Both the position numbers and the translations under genes were made by a program. The notes beneath the pieces are model-generated. The model did not search any database. It was not told the origin of the DNA and saw only the letters and a program-made list of their open reading frames with translations. This document shows, one piece after another, positions 37,742 through 48,160 of a stretch of DNA of 64,000 nt (the first letter of the stretch is position 1; each line of letters opens with the position of its first letter). The stretch lies in assembly GCF_902498825.1 (NCBI RefSeq), contig NZ_LR701459.1:1594414-1658413 (forward strand), given 5' to 3'. This DNA is from Rhizobium sp. EC-SD404. Its GTDB lineage: Bacteria > Pseudomonadota > Alphaproteobacteria > Rhizobiales > Rhizobiaceae.

Positions 37742-38211
37742 AGCTGTTTCTCGCCAATATTCTGCTGGCATTCGCCTGGGGTGCCGTATCCGGCTCTCTA
37801 TCGGAACTGAACCTGGCCTTCGGCTTCGTGCTCGGCTTTCTGGCACTAATGCTCATCCGCGAGCAGGTCGGCTCCTTGAGCTACGTGACGAGGGTGAAGC
37901 GCATCCTCGCCCTGCTCGCGCTGTTTTTGAAAGAGCTTGCGCTGTCGGCCTGGAAAGTGGCCGTGCTGGTCGCTTCACCGAAGTTGGACGTGAAGCCAGG
38001 TATTCTGGCGCTGCCGCTCGATGTCGATCGTGACGGCGAAATAACGCTGCTGGCCAACCTGATTACGTTGACGCCCGGCACGCTTTCGATCGATGTTTCG
38101 GACGACCACAAGACGCTCTTCATCCACGCAATCGATTGCTCCGATCCCGATGGCATCAGGCGCGACATCAAGGAAGGGTTCGAGCGGCGCATCATGGAGG
38201 CGTTCCGGTGA
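37738..38211 (+). CDS. mnhE: Mrp-type Na+/H+ antiporter subunit E
   Basis: A 157-residue subunit with two or three N-terminal helices and a soluble C-terminal domain. [15 protein letters not shown] and [10 protein letters not shown] are the MrpE hallmarks. It starts at TTG 37738 within the mnhD stop, behind AAGGAG at a good distance, and overlaps mnhF by four bases (GTGA). Confidence 0.93.
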   Translation: MKLFLANILLAFAWGAVSGSLSELNLAFGFVLGFLALMLIREQVGSLSYVTRVKRILALLALFLKELALSAWKVAVLVASPKLDVKPGILALPLDVDRDGEITLLANLITLTPGTLSIDVSDDHKTLFIHAIDCSDPDGIRRDIKEGFERRIMEAFR

Positions 38212-38555
38212 CAGAACTCGGCCCCATCCTCGAAGCGTCTCTGACCTCTGCCTTCGTCATCCTGAGTATAGCGCTGCTCCTGTGCGTCTACCGCGTGATC
38301 AAGGGACCAACGCTGCCCGACCGGGTCGTGGCACTCGATATGCTGGTCGCCGTCGCGATCGGCCTGATCGCCGCGATCGGCATCCATACTGGCTTTACGC
38401 TCTATGTCGACATCGCGATCGCCCTGGCGCTCGTCGGTTTTCTGGCGACCGTCGCATTCGCTCGATTCATCCTCGTCAATGCCGAACGCGGCAACAGCCA
38501 ATCCGATGGCATTGATAGTTCCGAGCGACCTGCGGTCGAGGAGAGCGCGTCATGA
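38208..38555 (+). CDS. mnhF: Mrp-type Na+/H+ antiporter subunit F
   Basis: A 115-residue protein with three helices. [19 protein letters not shown] is the conserved MrpF segment. The GTG start at 38208 overlaps the mnhE stop, with GGAGG upstream. Its stop overlaps mnhG (ATGA). Confidence 0.93.
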   Translation: MTELGPILEASLTSAFVILSIALLLCVYRVIKGPTLPDRVVALDMLVAVAIGLIAAIGIHTGFTLYVDIAIALALVGFLATVAFARFILVNAERGNSQSDGIDSSERPAVEESAS

Positions 38556-38911
38556 CCCTCGTCATCGAATTGTTGACCGCTGCACTGGTCGTCGTTGGAG
38601 CCATCTTTTCGCTGCTGGCGGCCATCGGCATCGTACGCCTGCCAGACGTCTATTCGCGCATGCACGCCGCGTCCAAAGCGGGGACAGTGGGCTCCGGCCT
38701 CTTGCTTATCGCGCTCGGCATCCACGCGCTGGATGGCGGGACTTTCATGCGCGCGATCGCCGGCGTGGTTTTTCTGCTTCTGACTGCGCCGATCTCCGCG
38801 CATCTTCTGGCACGTGCCGCTTATGCAGCGGGTTATCCACTGTCGTCGCTCACCGTGCTGAACGAAATGCCGGTCGAGCCCGGATCGGCTTCAGGGCCTC
38901 GGTCCGAGTGA
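38552..38911 (+). CDS. mnhG: Mrp-type Na+/H+ antiporter subunit G
   Basis: A 119-residue protein with three helices. [20 protein letters not shown] is the diagnostic MrpG motif. It starts in an ATGA overlap with mnhF and closes the operon. No convincing terminator follows in the next 150 bases. Confidence 0.94.
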   Translation: MTLVIELLTAALVVVGAIFSLLAAIGIVRLPDVYSRMHAASKAGTVGSGLLLIALGIHALDGGTFMRAIAGVVFLLLTAPISAHLLARAAYAAGYPLSSLTVLNEMPVEPGSASGPRSE

Positions 38912-39217
38912 CCGGTCGACGGTGATCGCCTGTCATTATGGGTAGGCCCCGCTCGCTGCACCACCGGCGCTGGATACGCTCCGTTCGTCATCCGTCCCAA
39001 TTTCTCGGTGCTCGACGGATGTAGAGTCTTACAGAGCAGTACAACTCAGGCGCGCCTAGTATCCTTTTTGTAACGATTTGAAACTTGAATGGTCGATGAA
39101 ATATTCATTGGACCTGAAAAATATCCAATTTTCCACTTTATCTTTCTGTTATAATATGAAAAACAACGATGAATCACCGAATTGAATGAGTTTTGGATAG
39201 AGGTTTTGGGGCAGTCG
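38912..39217. promoter_or_regulatory. mucR: AT-rich regulatory gap upstream of mucR
   Basis: About 300 bases without a gene. The right half is markedly AT-rich compared with the window, with a perfect TATAAT at 39150-39155 and runs such as AATATTCATT and AAATATCC. MucR/Ros proteins bind AT-rich DNA and repress their own promoters, so this is a likely autoregulatory region. A matching -35 box is not obvious. Confidence 0.5.
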
Positions 39218-39646
39218 ATGGAAGAGACGCGTGAGATGGACAATAAAGAACTGATCGTGGAACTTACGGCCGAGGTCGTAGCTGCCTATGTCAGCAACAA
39301 TGTCGTGCCCGTCGGCGAATTGTCTGCCTTGATTGCTGATGTGCATCACGCCTTGGGCAACATGACAGTGCGACAGGAAGCTGTTGTTGTCGAAAAGCCC
39401 AAGCCTGCCGTGCCGATCAAGCGCTCCGTCCAGGACGATCAGATCACATGTCTCGAATGCGGCCTGAAGTTCAAGTCGCTGAAGCGGCACCTGATGACCC
39501 ACCACACGCTGAGCCCGGAAGAGTATCGCGAGAAGTGGGATCTGACCGCCGACTATCCAATGGTAGCACCTGCCTATGCGGAAGCGCGCTCGCGCCTCGC
39601 CAAGGAGATGGGCCTCGGCCAGAAGCGCAAGCGCCGCGGAAAGTAA
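39218..39646 (+). CDS. mucR: MucR family transcriptional regulator (Ros/MucR zinc finger)
   Basis: A 142-residue H-NS-like global regulator of exopolysaccharide, motility and, in many relatives, GTA and cell-cycle genes. The N-terminal half ([20 protein letters not shown]) is the oligomerisation part. The zinc finger has Cys78, Cys81, His91 and His95/96 in [19 protein letters not shown], followed by [10 protein letters not shown] and a basic tail. Start ATG 39218 has a GGGG tract upstream; ATG 39236 is possible. A strong terminator follows. Confidence 0.95.
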   Translation: MEETREMDNKELIVELTAEVVAAYVSNNVVPVGELSALIADVHHALGNMTVRQEAVVVEKPKPAVPIKRSVQDDQITCLECGLKFKSLKRHLMTHHTLSPEEYREKWDLTADYPMVAPAYAEARSRLAKEMGLGQKRKRRGK

Positions 39647-39673
39647 TCTCAGGCCTCACGGCCTCGCCGAATC

Positions 39674-39707
39674 AAGCCCAGTCGGATATCCGACTGGGCT
39701 TTTTTTG
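39674..39707 (+). terminator. Intrinsic terminator after mucR
   Basis: Bases 39674-39701 form a perfect 28-base palindrome (AAGCCCAGTCGGAT and its complement) followed by a run of T. It is among the strongest terminators in the window. Confidence 0.95.
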
Positions 39708-39857
39708 TTTCCGGAGCGGGGAAAATAATCCGCCTAGTAGAGGCCGCCTAAGAGCGCGAAGTGGCCATGCGCACCTTCTCTTCACATTTACGCTGAGTCA
39801 CTTGTCCCCGGACCGCGTGTAGGACTAAGAATATAATCCTATATGCAGGAGACGAGC

Positions 39858-40289
39858 ATGCCGCCCCAGACTTTGACCGTACCGACAAGTGAACGCATCC
39901 GGCCAAGCGTATCGCAGCCGAATTTTTCCTCGGATCGAAACGTCCGCCTTGTAGACCAGTGCCGGGCGATCCAGGCGGTGGTGGACGAAATGGATGCACT
40001 GGTTTCCGGCGCGCAGACACCGAAGAAAGACGGCAGGCGACAAAGGGCGGCGTCGCGCCGCGCGATTGTTCAGCGACGGCAGATCGCGATGTATGTCTCG
40101 CATGTGGTGCTGTGCTATTCGCTGACCGACCTCGGTTTGGCATTTGGGCGGGACCGGACCACGGTCAGCCATGCGTGCCACGTTGTCGAGGACCGGAGAG
40201 ACGATCCGGCGTTCGATCGCTTCATCGCTTCCATCGAGCGCGTTGCGGCTGCCGTCTTCCAGCGAGACGGGGGCGCCTGTGGCTTCTAA
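39858..40289 (+). CDS. DnaA domain IV-like helix-turn-helix protein
   Basis: A 143-residue protein whose centre resembles DnaA domain IV: RRQIAMYVSHVVLCYSLTDLG, then FGRDRTTVSHACHVVED, like the RDHTTVLHA signature that reads DnaA boxes, with Ser in place of Leu. It has no AAA+ ATPase domain, so it cannot open an origin; it could bind DnaA-box-like DNA. ATG 39858 has GGAGA at the right distance; the frame also opens at 39843. A TATAAT lies at 39832-39837. The end overlaps the DUF6456 gene by 11 bases. Confidence 0.85.
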   Translation: MPPQTLTVPTSERIRPSVSQPNFSSDRNVRLVDQCRAIQAVVDEMDALVSGAQTPKKDGRRQRAASRRAIVQRRQIAMYVSHVVLCYSLTDLGLAFGRDRTTVSHACHVVEDRRDDPAFDRFIASIERVAAAVFQRDGGACGF

Positions 40290-41043
40290 GGCTTCAGCGA
40301 AAGGCGATCTGGCACAGCGAACGCTGAGGCTCGTGCGCTTTTGCGCAGGCGGTGCAACGATGGAGACGACGCCGGACGCGATCGTTCTTAAGGCGCCCGA
40401 TGGCAGAACATCGCGTGTGGCGTCGAAGCTGCTATCTGCGGCGCTGAGGGCAGGGCTGATCGTGCGTGAGACGGATGGCTTACGCACCAGCGACGCAGGC
40501 TTGAGTTTCGCGCGGCGGGCCCTGGCCGGCGCCGGTGTCGATGGCGGGAATATTGGCTTCCAGAGCCAGCACGGGCAGATCGAGGCGGAAACGGTCTTGG
40601 TGAACGGACAGAGAGCCGTCGTCTCGCGCAACCTGTCGGAATCGCCGCTGGCGATGATCGCGCGCATGAAGGGCAGGGACGGTCAGGCATTTCTGAGTGG
40701 AGGACAGCGCGAGGCGGGTGAGCGGCTTTCGCGAGACTTCGTGCGCGGGCAAATGCAGCCGCGTATCTCCGCGAACTGGGAGGCGAGCGTCGCAAGTAAC
40801 TCGGGACGCTCGGCCAATGGCGCGGCCGACATTTCGGATACGGCGATGGCGGCTCGTCAACGCATCGACAGGGCGGTGCAGGCCATCGGACCGGAGCTTT
40901 CCGGCGTCGTCCTGGATGTCTGCTGCTTCGAGAAGGGGTTGGAACTGGTGGAACGCGAACGCCAATGGCCTGCGCGGTCGGCGAAGATCATGCTCCGGTC
41001 CGGCCTCTCGGCACTGAGCCGGCACTATGGCTTCACGCGGTGA
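40279..41043 (+). CDS. DUF6456 domain-containing protein
   Basis: A 254-residue protein of unknown function typical of Rhizobiales. The N-terminus (RLVRFCAGGATMETTPDAIVL) looks like a winged-helix domain, and the C-terminal half holds the DUF6456 core with AAARQRIDRAVQAIGPELSGVVLDVCCFEKGLE and a basic end. I start it at GTG 40279, which overlaps the preceding gene by 11 bases; ATG 40360 is an alternative that would lose part of the N-terminal domain. The overlap points to a joint role with the DnaA-like protein. Confidence 0.85.
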   Translation: MASKASAKGDLAQRTLRLVRFCAGGATMETTPDAIVLKAPDGRTSRVASKLLSAALRAGLIVRETDGLRTSDAGLSFARRALAGAGVDGGNIGFQSQHGQIEAETVLVNGQRAVVSRNLSESPLAMIARMKGRDGQAFLSGGQREAGERLSRDFVRGQMQPRISANWEASVASNSGRSANGAADISDTAMAARQRIDRAVQAIGPELSGVVLDVCCFEKGLELVERERQWPARSAKIMLRSGLSALSRHYGFTR

Positions 41044-41049
41044 TAGGTT

Positions 41050-41469
41050 TCAGGCGGCAGCGCGTTCGGCTTCACCCTTGATGCGCGCGACCATGGAGCG
41101 CAACCCGTTGGCGCGCTGCTGCGACAGGTGCTCGACCAGCCCTAGCTCATCGAAAAGGTGTGACGCGTCGAAAGCTTCGATTTCGGAAGCTTTCCGGCCG
41201 GAGAAGGCACTAAGCGCGATTGCGACGAGGCCTTTGACGATATGGGCATCCGAATCGCCGCGGAAATGCAGCACCGGATCGCCTTCGGGCCCATCGCGAC
41301 GCGATACTAGCCAGACTTGGCTGGCGCAGCCTTGCACCTTGTTCTGGTCGACACGCTCCTCGTCGGCAAGCGGATCGAGCGTTCGGCCGAGTTCGATCAC
41401 GTAGCGATAGCGATCTTCCCAGTCGTCGAGAAAGGCAAAATCGTCCTTGATCTGCTGCAGCGGCGTCAT
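41050..41469 (-). CDS. sufE: SufE family Fe-S assembly sulfur acceptor
   Basis: A 139-residue protein that accepts sulfur from the cysteine desulfurase SufS. The acceptor Cys48 lies in VQGCASQVWL; DDFAFLDDWEDRYRYVIELGR and FRGDSDAHIVKGLVAI are typical. ATG 41469 is chosen; ATG 41481 would add four residues. It is convergent with the DUF6456 gene. Confidence 0.94.
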   Translation of the reverse strand: MTPLQQIKDDFAFLDDWEDRYRYVIELGRTLDPLADEERVDQNKVQGCASQVWLVSRRDGPEGDPVLHFRGDSDAHIVKGLVAIALSAFSGRKASEIEAFDASHLFDELGLVEHLSQQRANGLRSMVARIKGEAERAAA

Positions 41470-41547
41470 GATCGGTCCCATTTCCCAATTGTCCTGCCGG
41501 ATATAGGCGACGGGCGCCCGAAAATCACGGGGAAAGGGCGGGCAATT

Positions 41548-41973
41548 TCAGTCGAGCGGCTGTGGGGCGGTGTAGGGCTTGACGGTAAGCGGCATCACAA
41601 CCGCGGCCTGGTCGGGCGTGGAGCCGCCTAGAGACGGTGCGGCGTCGGAGGCTGCCTCAAGAACGGTGCCGGTCGCGAGCGGGTCTGCGGTGCCACTGCC
41701 ATCACCAAGCGCGGTGTCGAGATACTGGTAGGCGATGCGTGCCCCGTCGCGAGCCCGAAGACCAAGGGCGTTCAAAGTCTCGCCGCCAGTGACGCAGACA
41801 TCGGGATGGCGTTCGCACATGGAGCGGATATCCTCAATGGCGACACCCAGTGCGAAGATCGTTTCGCCGACGGCCACCGGTTGTTCATTGGCGCCTGTAT
41901 CTCCGCTTTCCAGAAGCGGGAGGCTAAGCAACACAACCGAAAACCAGAATGCCCCTTTGAGCAGAAATCCCAT
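41548..41973 (-). CDS. DUF5330 domain-containing exported protein
   Basis: A 141-residue protein. It starts at ATG 41973 with GGAAGG upstream and a signal anchor (LLKGAFWFSVVLLSLPLL). The DUF5330 core is the segment with MCERHPDVCVTGGETLNALGLRARDGARIAYQY, two Cys likely in a disulfide. Its function is unknown. It lies beside sufE, an arrangement I recall as common in Rhizobiales. Confidence 0.82.
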   Translation of the reverse strand: MGFLLKGAFWFSVVLLSLPLLESGDTGANEQPVAVGETIFALGVAIEDIRSMCERHPDVCVTGGETLNALGLRARDGARIAYQYLDTALGDGSGTADPLATGTVLEAASDAAPSLGGSTPDQAAVVMPLTVKPYTAPQPLD

Positions 41974-42423
41974 CGTTTTAGCCTTCCCGCATTTTTCGAT
42001 CCGGGTTTCTGAACCGTCCCGATATCGCTTGTTGAGAAGCACCATAGCGCAAAGGTTCAAATGCGCGTTTGAGCCACGCCGCCGAATTTGATTCAAATTT
42101 TATCGATCGGCAGAAACGCGAACGTGGTGAGTCGGGTCGGGGGCAATTGTATCAAATGCCCGGATTATCTGGCTCTCGACGCCGGGGAATCATGGCCGAA
42201 GATAGGGCGAGGCCAAGATATCGGGGGCGATTGCGAGACCAAGCGTTAACCATACCGACGGTTCTACGGGACAGTGTCCCGCAATTCCGGGGAATAGACG
42301 GCTTTCGTCCAAACCGCTGCCTTTCCGCTTATCCATTCCTTAAGGGCGGGGGTGCAACCTCGGCCTCAAGACGATGAGATTTTTGTAACGAGTTCGGACC
42401 CGTCGGTGACATTCTGGAACGCT
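41974..42423. other. Divergent intergenic region upstream of the DivJ-like kinase
   Basis: About 450 bases without a convincing gene between the DUF5330 gene and the kinase. It holds a TTAACCAT box (42246-42253). Small open frames here lack ribosome sites and family features. The kinase could start as early as GTG 42352. Confidence 0.5.
42246..42253 (+). promoter_or_regulatory. CtrA-type half-site TTAACCAT upstream of the DivJ-like kinase
   Basis: TTAACCAT is the short form of the binding site reported for the cell-cycle regulator CtrA in Caulobacter and relatives. It lies about 180 bases before the kinase start. Eight bases is weak evidence alone, but the adjoining kinase is a cell-cycle type. 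Confidence 0.35.
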
Positions 42424-44079
<1,656 letters not shown>

Positions 44080-45151
44080 ACCCCGCCGCAAGGCGCGGCG
44101 CTCTCCTGGTTTTGCGTCGAGGACTTTCGACGCAGCCGGGCGGATCATCGCGCGCCATCCGTCGCTTGCCGCCGGTGGCGTCGTCTTTGCCGTTGTCTTC
44201 AGCTTCGTGACCGCAAACGCCATATGGTATCAGCCCGGCGGGCACCCTTCACCGCTCATGTCGACCAGGACAGGCATCGCGCCGGGACCGGCACCGCTGA
44301 TGACGGCCGACGAGGTTCAGCCTCGCCAGATCGAACAGGCTGGGCGCGACAATGGGGCATCCGAAACCGCGACGGCGTCTGACGACGGCGTGGATACGAT
44401 CGAGGACATCCTGACGCCGGTGCCTTCGAGGCGCGTCCAGAGCATCGTCATCGAACGCCCGGAAGACCGGGACATGGCGACCGCCAGCATTCCGCCCGAA
44501 GCCGCAACGACGGTCGACGACATTGTCCGACCGGCTGCATCGCAGGCCACGACCGATCGGGCACTCATCGGAGAAATTCAGGCGGAGCTTTCGCGGCTCG
44601 GCCATTATGACGGGGCCGTCGACGGACTGACCGGACCCCAGACGCGGGCGGCGCTTGCCGCATTCGGCGCTGCCTCAGGCTCGGAAGGGCTCGGCTTGAC
44701 CGCAAGTACGCTGCAGCGCTTGAAGGCGGCCCAGCGTGCCGCACCGCCCGTGGCGCAACCGCAAGCGCGGTCGGAAACGCGACCCGATGCGCGCCCTGAA
44801 GCTCGGCCTGAGACGGCGACTGTTCAGCGGGCCAGCGTCTCTCCGAACGAAAGTGTGGCGTTGACGCCGCCTGCAGGGCTCGGCGCGCGCGACAGCGGCG
44901 ACTATTATACGCCGCCGGCCGAAATCCCCGCGGCCGGTGGATCGGCCTCCGGAGACATGGAGACGGTTCGCCGGATCCAGCAGGGACTGGTCAACATCGC
45001 CTATGCCGATGTTGCTGTCGACGGGATGCTGGGCAGCCAGACGCGGCAGGCGATCCGCGAGTTCCAAGGCGATTACCGCCTGCCGACGACGGGCCAGCCC
45101 GATCAGGCGGTTCTCGACAAGCTCCGGGAAATCGGGGCTTTCTGACGCCCC

Positions 45152-45499
45152 ATGATGCGTCTCAGAAGCGATATTTTCGTCTCGGCACTGATCCGCCGCG
45201 TGTTCTCAGACGGTGGCTTTGCTGCGGTGGAGGCGAGCGGGTCGCCGGAAGCCGGGGCGATCTTCGTGCGATGCCGCTACCGCGACGGTACCGAAAGCCT
45301 GTTCGGACCGGCACCACAGTCCATCTTCGAAGATGGCGAGGCAGCCGGGGACCGGTTGTTCGAGATGCGGTTGGAGAAAGCAGAGAACGAGCAGGTTCAG
45401 GCCCTGCTGGCCAAGGAGCGTCGTTTCGACAGCGATCTTTGGATCGTGGAAATCGAGGCGGACGATCCGCTGCGCTATCTCGGCGTCAGGCCCGCTTGA
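45152..45499 (+). CDS. DUF1491 family protein
   Basis: A 115-residue cytosolic protein. MMRLRSDIFVSALIRRVFSDGGFAAVEASG, then EAGAIFVRCRYRDGTESLFGPAPQS, is the DUF1491 pattern. Function unknown. It starts 7 bases after the peptidoglycan-binding gene and its end overlaps the convergent DUF2336 gene by 14 bases. Confidence 0.88.
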   Translation: MMRLRSDIFVSALIRRVFSDGGFAAVEASGSPEAGAIFVRCRYRDGTESLFGPAPQSIFEDGEAAGDRLFEMRLEKAENEQVQALLAKERRFDSDLWIVEIEADDPLRYLGVRPA

Positions 45500-46526
45500 G
45501 CGGCACGCCCCGCTTGACGGCGTTTCGCTTGGGCGACTGATCCGCGCGCACGTCACGACGAACGCTGTCTGCAACGACGGGCTGATGCGTTGCGCGCCTG
45601 GAAATCCAATCTGCGCGCTGCCAGGCGGTGACCCTCTCGACGCATTCGACGAATGAACAGGAGCGCAGGAGCTGGAGCGAGCGGCGCTCGCCGTCCTGTC
45701 CGTCTGCCAGATGAGGGAAGAACCGCTCCAGGGCAGCGATGATCATCGTGTAGCGCAGGCCGAGGGCGAGGAGCGTCTGCGCAAGCTGGGCGCCCGACAC
45801 GTCCATCATGATGCGCTCTGCGAGATCGAAGCGCGATGCCAGTGCATCGGCGAGCGCCGTGGCGAAATAGATCGTATCGCCTTCCTCGACATGCCTGATG
45901 AGGCGGGTTTCCACGTCTGGTGCAATTCGGGCCGGCAAGGCTGGCGGGTCTGCGTAGTCCGGCTTGTTGCGCATGACGATCGACCGAAGCTTGTTGCGGA
46001 TGTCTTCTTCGCGGGCCTGCCGTTCGACTGTTGCCGCCGCGCGGGTTTCGGGCTCGGCCACTGGAGCCGACGTGCCGCGAAGTGAAAGCGTCCGCTCGAC
46101 GGCCGGATGGGCAATGGCGGACAGTGCGGCGAGCAGTTGCGGCGATACCGATCGCCGGCGAGCGACGGCGCGGGCATGTGCCACGCCGTGCTTCTGGACC
46201 GCTTCGATAAGCATGGAATCGTCGATGGCGCTCGAGTGCACGATGAACGGGGCGGCGACGCCGACCGGTTGATCCAAAATGAGACGGCCGACGGCTTCGG
46301 GCATGATCGGCGCGCGCGACAGCGCTGCAGCCGCCGTGCGCTTGGCTTCTTCCGATGCGGCCTGGAAGAGGGGGACGAACAGATCGGCGAATTGCTTGAG
46401 ATCGCGCTTGCTTGGATCGGGCATGGCCTCAAAGCTGGCAACCGTCGCCAAGAGCACCGCATCCTTGCGGCCGGCTCGCCCTGAGAGTTCGAGATCACGA
46501 AAACGATCGGACACGTGAACCAGCAC
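45486..46526 (-). CDS. DUF2336 domain-containing protein
   Basis: A 346-residue helical protein. DUF2336 features include FADLFVPLFQAASEEAKRTAAAALS, then IMPEAVGRLILDQPVGVAAPFI and AVARRRSVSPQLLAALSA; these resemble HEAT-like repeats. The start is a GTG at 46526 without a clear ribosome site, so it may begin slightly later. Its 3' end overlaps the convergent DUF1491 gene. A TTAACCAT box lies upstream. Function unknown. Confidence 0.85.
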   Translation of the reverse strand: MLVHVSDRFRDLELSGRAGRKDAVLLATVASFEAMPDPSKRDLKQFADLFVPLFQAASEEAKRTAAAALSRAPIMPEAVGRLILDQPVGVAAPFIVHSSAIDDSMLIEAVQKHGVAHARAVARRRSVSPQLLAALSAIAHPAVERTLSLRGTSAPVAEPETRAAATVERQAREEDIRNKLRSIVMRNKPDYADPPALPARIAPDVETRLIRHVEEGDTIYFATALADALASRFDLAERIMMDVSGAQLAQTLLALGLRYTMIIAALERFFPHLADGQDGERRSLQLLRSCSFVECVERVTAWQRADWISRRATHQPVVADSVRRDVRADQSPKRNAVKRGVPLKRA

Positions 46527-46580
46527 CTACGCAATACTAAAAGTGATGAACCGAGACTAAACAGAAAGGCTTAGCAAGGT

Positions 46581-46588
46581 GTTAACCA
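46581..46588 (+). promoter_or_regulatory. TTAACCAT box in the divergent gap before DUF2336
   Basis: A second TTAACCAT like the one at 42246. It sits between the divergent DUF2336 gene (start 46526) and the small gene at 46720. It is a candidate CtrA half-site; the evidence is only the 8-base match and its position. Confidence 0.3.
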
Positions 46589-46719
46589 TCTGATGGCTGA
46601 ATGGCGCAATGGACTGTGGGCACGGGCTTTTAAGCGATGATTCGCAAGCCGCCGCGCGCGGCAGATCCTGGGTGAAAACGTTCAGCGTTCATCCGTTTGG
46701 GCAACTGACGGAGAATGGC

Positions 46720-46902
46720 ATGGCAGCGATAATTTCATTGAGAGACACGGATCGACGGCAGAAGGGCGCAAAGCGTCCGGAGCCATGCGGCAGTGCAACG
46801 ATCCTGATGTTCACGGGCGTGCGGATCGACCGTTCCGGCAAAGACCTGCCGGTCGTGCAGGCAGCACGCGAAAAGGCAGATGAACCGCGCGGCGAGCGTT
46901 AG
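46720..46902 (+). CDS. 60-residue conserved-looking small protein
   Basis: A short cytosolic protein starting at ATG 46720 with GGAGAA six bases upstream. The central ATILMFTGVRIDR is hydrophobic and flanked by charged ends; I recall similar TATILFFTGVR-type small proteins in Rhizobiales, with no known function. A longer frame from 46609 lacks a ribosome site. It is convergent with the DUF1254 gene. Confidence 0.65.
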   Translation: MAAIISLRDTDRRQKGAKRPEPCGSATILMFTGVRIDRSGKDLPVVQAAREKADEPRGER

Positions 46903-46909
46903 GTCTCGA

Positions 46910-47467
46910 TCAGCGCAGCGGTTCCTCGCGGCAGGTGGCCGACGACAGGAACTCGTTGGCCTGGGCCTGCATGGTCTGGTCGGGAACGACCGTGCGCAGC
47001 AGCACGTAACCATCGGTAACATCGGTTTCGACGAGAACGCTGCCCGCTAGATTGGGCGGCAGGCCTTCGCGCAGCCGGATCATTTGCAAAGGATTGGCGA
47101 GCGTCACGTTCATGCCGCGCTCCTCCGATGTCCGGTCATTCATGCTGAACAGCTCGTTGGAACGCCTGTCGAAGACCGCGAGCGACCAGAAGGGCACAGC
47201 GCCATCGGCCTGAAGATGGATCGGCGCGTCGGCGAGCACGAAGCGGCAGAGATAGGTCGTCGAATAGGGCGTGTCGGACACGAGGTCCGTCGACGCCACC
47301 TGGCCGGTGAGCGCAGACGCGGGCAGGAAGCGATCATTCTCCGGCAGGGACGATACGCGCGAAAAGACGTCATCACTCGCAAAGAACGGCAGGGTGAGGA
47401 TGATCACGATATGCAGGACGAGAGCGCCGACGAGACCCGCAAGAATGGCGAAGACGAGATTACGCAT
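46910..47467 (-). CDS. DUF1254 domain-containing membrane protein
   Basis: A 185-residue protein with an N-terminal helix (LVFAILAGLVGALVLHIVIILTLPFF) and a periplasmic DUF1254-like part with STTYLCRFVLADAPIHLQAD and FWSLAVFDRRSNELFSMNDR. It starts at 47467, overlapping the end of the DUF1214 gene by 8 bases. The DUF1214/DUF1254 pair is a recurrent two-gene unit in rhizobia. Function unknown. Confidence 0.85.
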   Translation of the reverse strand: MRNLVFAILAGLVGALVLHIVIILTLPFFASDDVFSRVSSLPENDRFLPASALTGQVASTDLVSDTPYSTTYLCRFVLADAPIHLQADGAVPFWSLAVFDRRSNELFSMNDRTSEERGMNVTLANPLQMIRLREGLPPNLAGSVLVETDVTDGYVLLRTVVPDQTMQAQANEFLSSATCREEPLR

Positions 47468-48056
47468 CGGCGCAATCCTGACGCTCGATCTCCGGCATCT
47501 CCAGATCGATGAGCCCGAAATTGCCTGCGGCCGGCGTGTCGAACAGCAGGAATTCGATGCCGAACGGGCCGTCTCCCGACATGAAGAGCCAATTGCCCGA
47601 GCGCGCTTCCGCTCCCAGCCCGATTTCGAACGCGCCATCGGGCCCGCGCAGAACGCTCGCCGAATGCATGGCGCGCGAAAATGGCGGGTCGGCGTGCGTG
47701 ATCTCGCCGGACAGTCCTGTCAGGCGCATAATCCAGACGCGGCTTGCGGGGACCTGGCCCCCGACGACATAGGCGCAGGAAGCCAGAAGCGGCGCGCCGG
47801 AGGAGTCGGTCGTCGCCCGGAAGACGAGGCCTTCTGCCTGCCCGAGGCCAGAGCCATCGCCGAGCGCACGCCTTGCCTTGTCATAGGGATTGGCGCCCGC
47901 CGTCTGCGCCAACGGGTTCGCGACCCACGGCCCGATCTCCAGGACGTCGAAGGGGTCTTCGGCATCAAGCGCGATCTTGGTGGCGGCCACGCCTCCGCTG
48001 AACGCGATGGCGAGAGAGAGGCCGATGAAAAAGGGGATACGCAGCGCACCGATCAT
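47460..48056 (-). CDS. DUF1214 domain-containing exported protein
   Basis: A 198-residue protein starting at ATG 48056. A hydrophobic N-terminus (RIPFFIGLSLAIAFSGGVAA) serves as signal or anchor. GPWVANPLAQTAGANPYDKARRA and FDTPAAGNFGLIDLE fit DUF1214. It is translationally coupled to the DUF1254 gene downstream. The pair probably forms one envelope complex. Confidence 0.85.
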   Translation of the reverse strand: MIGALRIPFFIGLSLAIAFSGGVAATKIALDAEDPFDVLEIGPWVANPLAQTAGANPYDKARRALGDGSGLGQAEGLVFRATTDSSGAPLLASCAYVVGGQVPASRVWIMRLTGLSGEITHADPPFSRAMHSASVLRGPDGAFEIGLGAEARSGNWLFMSGDGPFGIEFLLFDTPAAGNFGLIDLEMPEIERQDCADA

Positions 48057-48160
48057 GGACGCTGTCCTGAAGGCACAGCATGGCCGTCCGATGGCACGGC
48101 AATTTCGTGCGCGCAGCACCGGATTTTGGCGGGCACCTCAAGGATCAAAGCAAGCATCGA

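Noticed and set aside
36026..37846. A 606-codon minus-strand open frame opposite mnhD
   Set aside because: It is the mirror of a well-supported membrane protein gene; the sequence is full of Arg, His, Gln and Glu with no domain.
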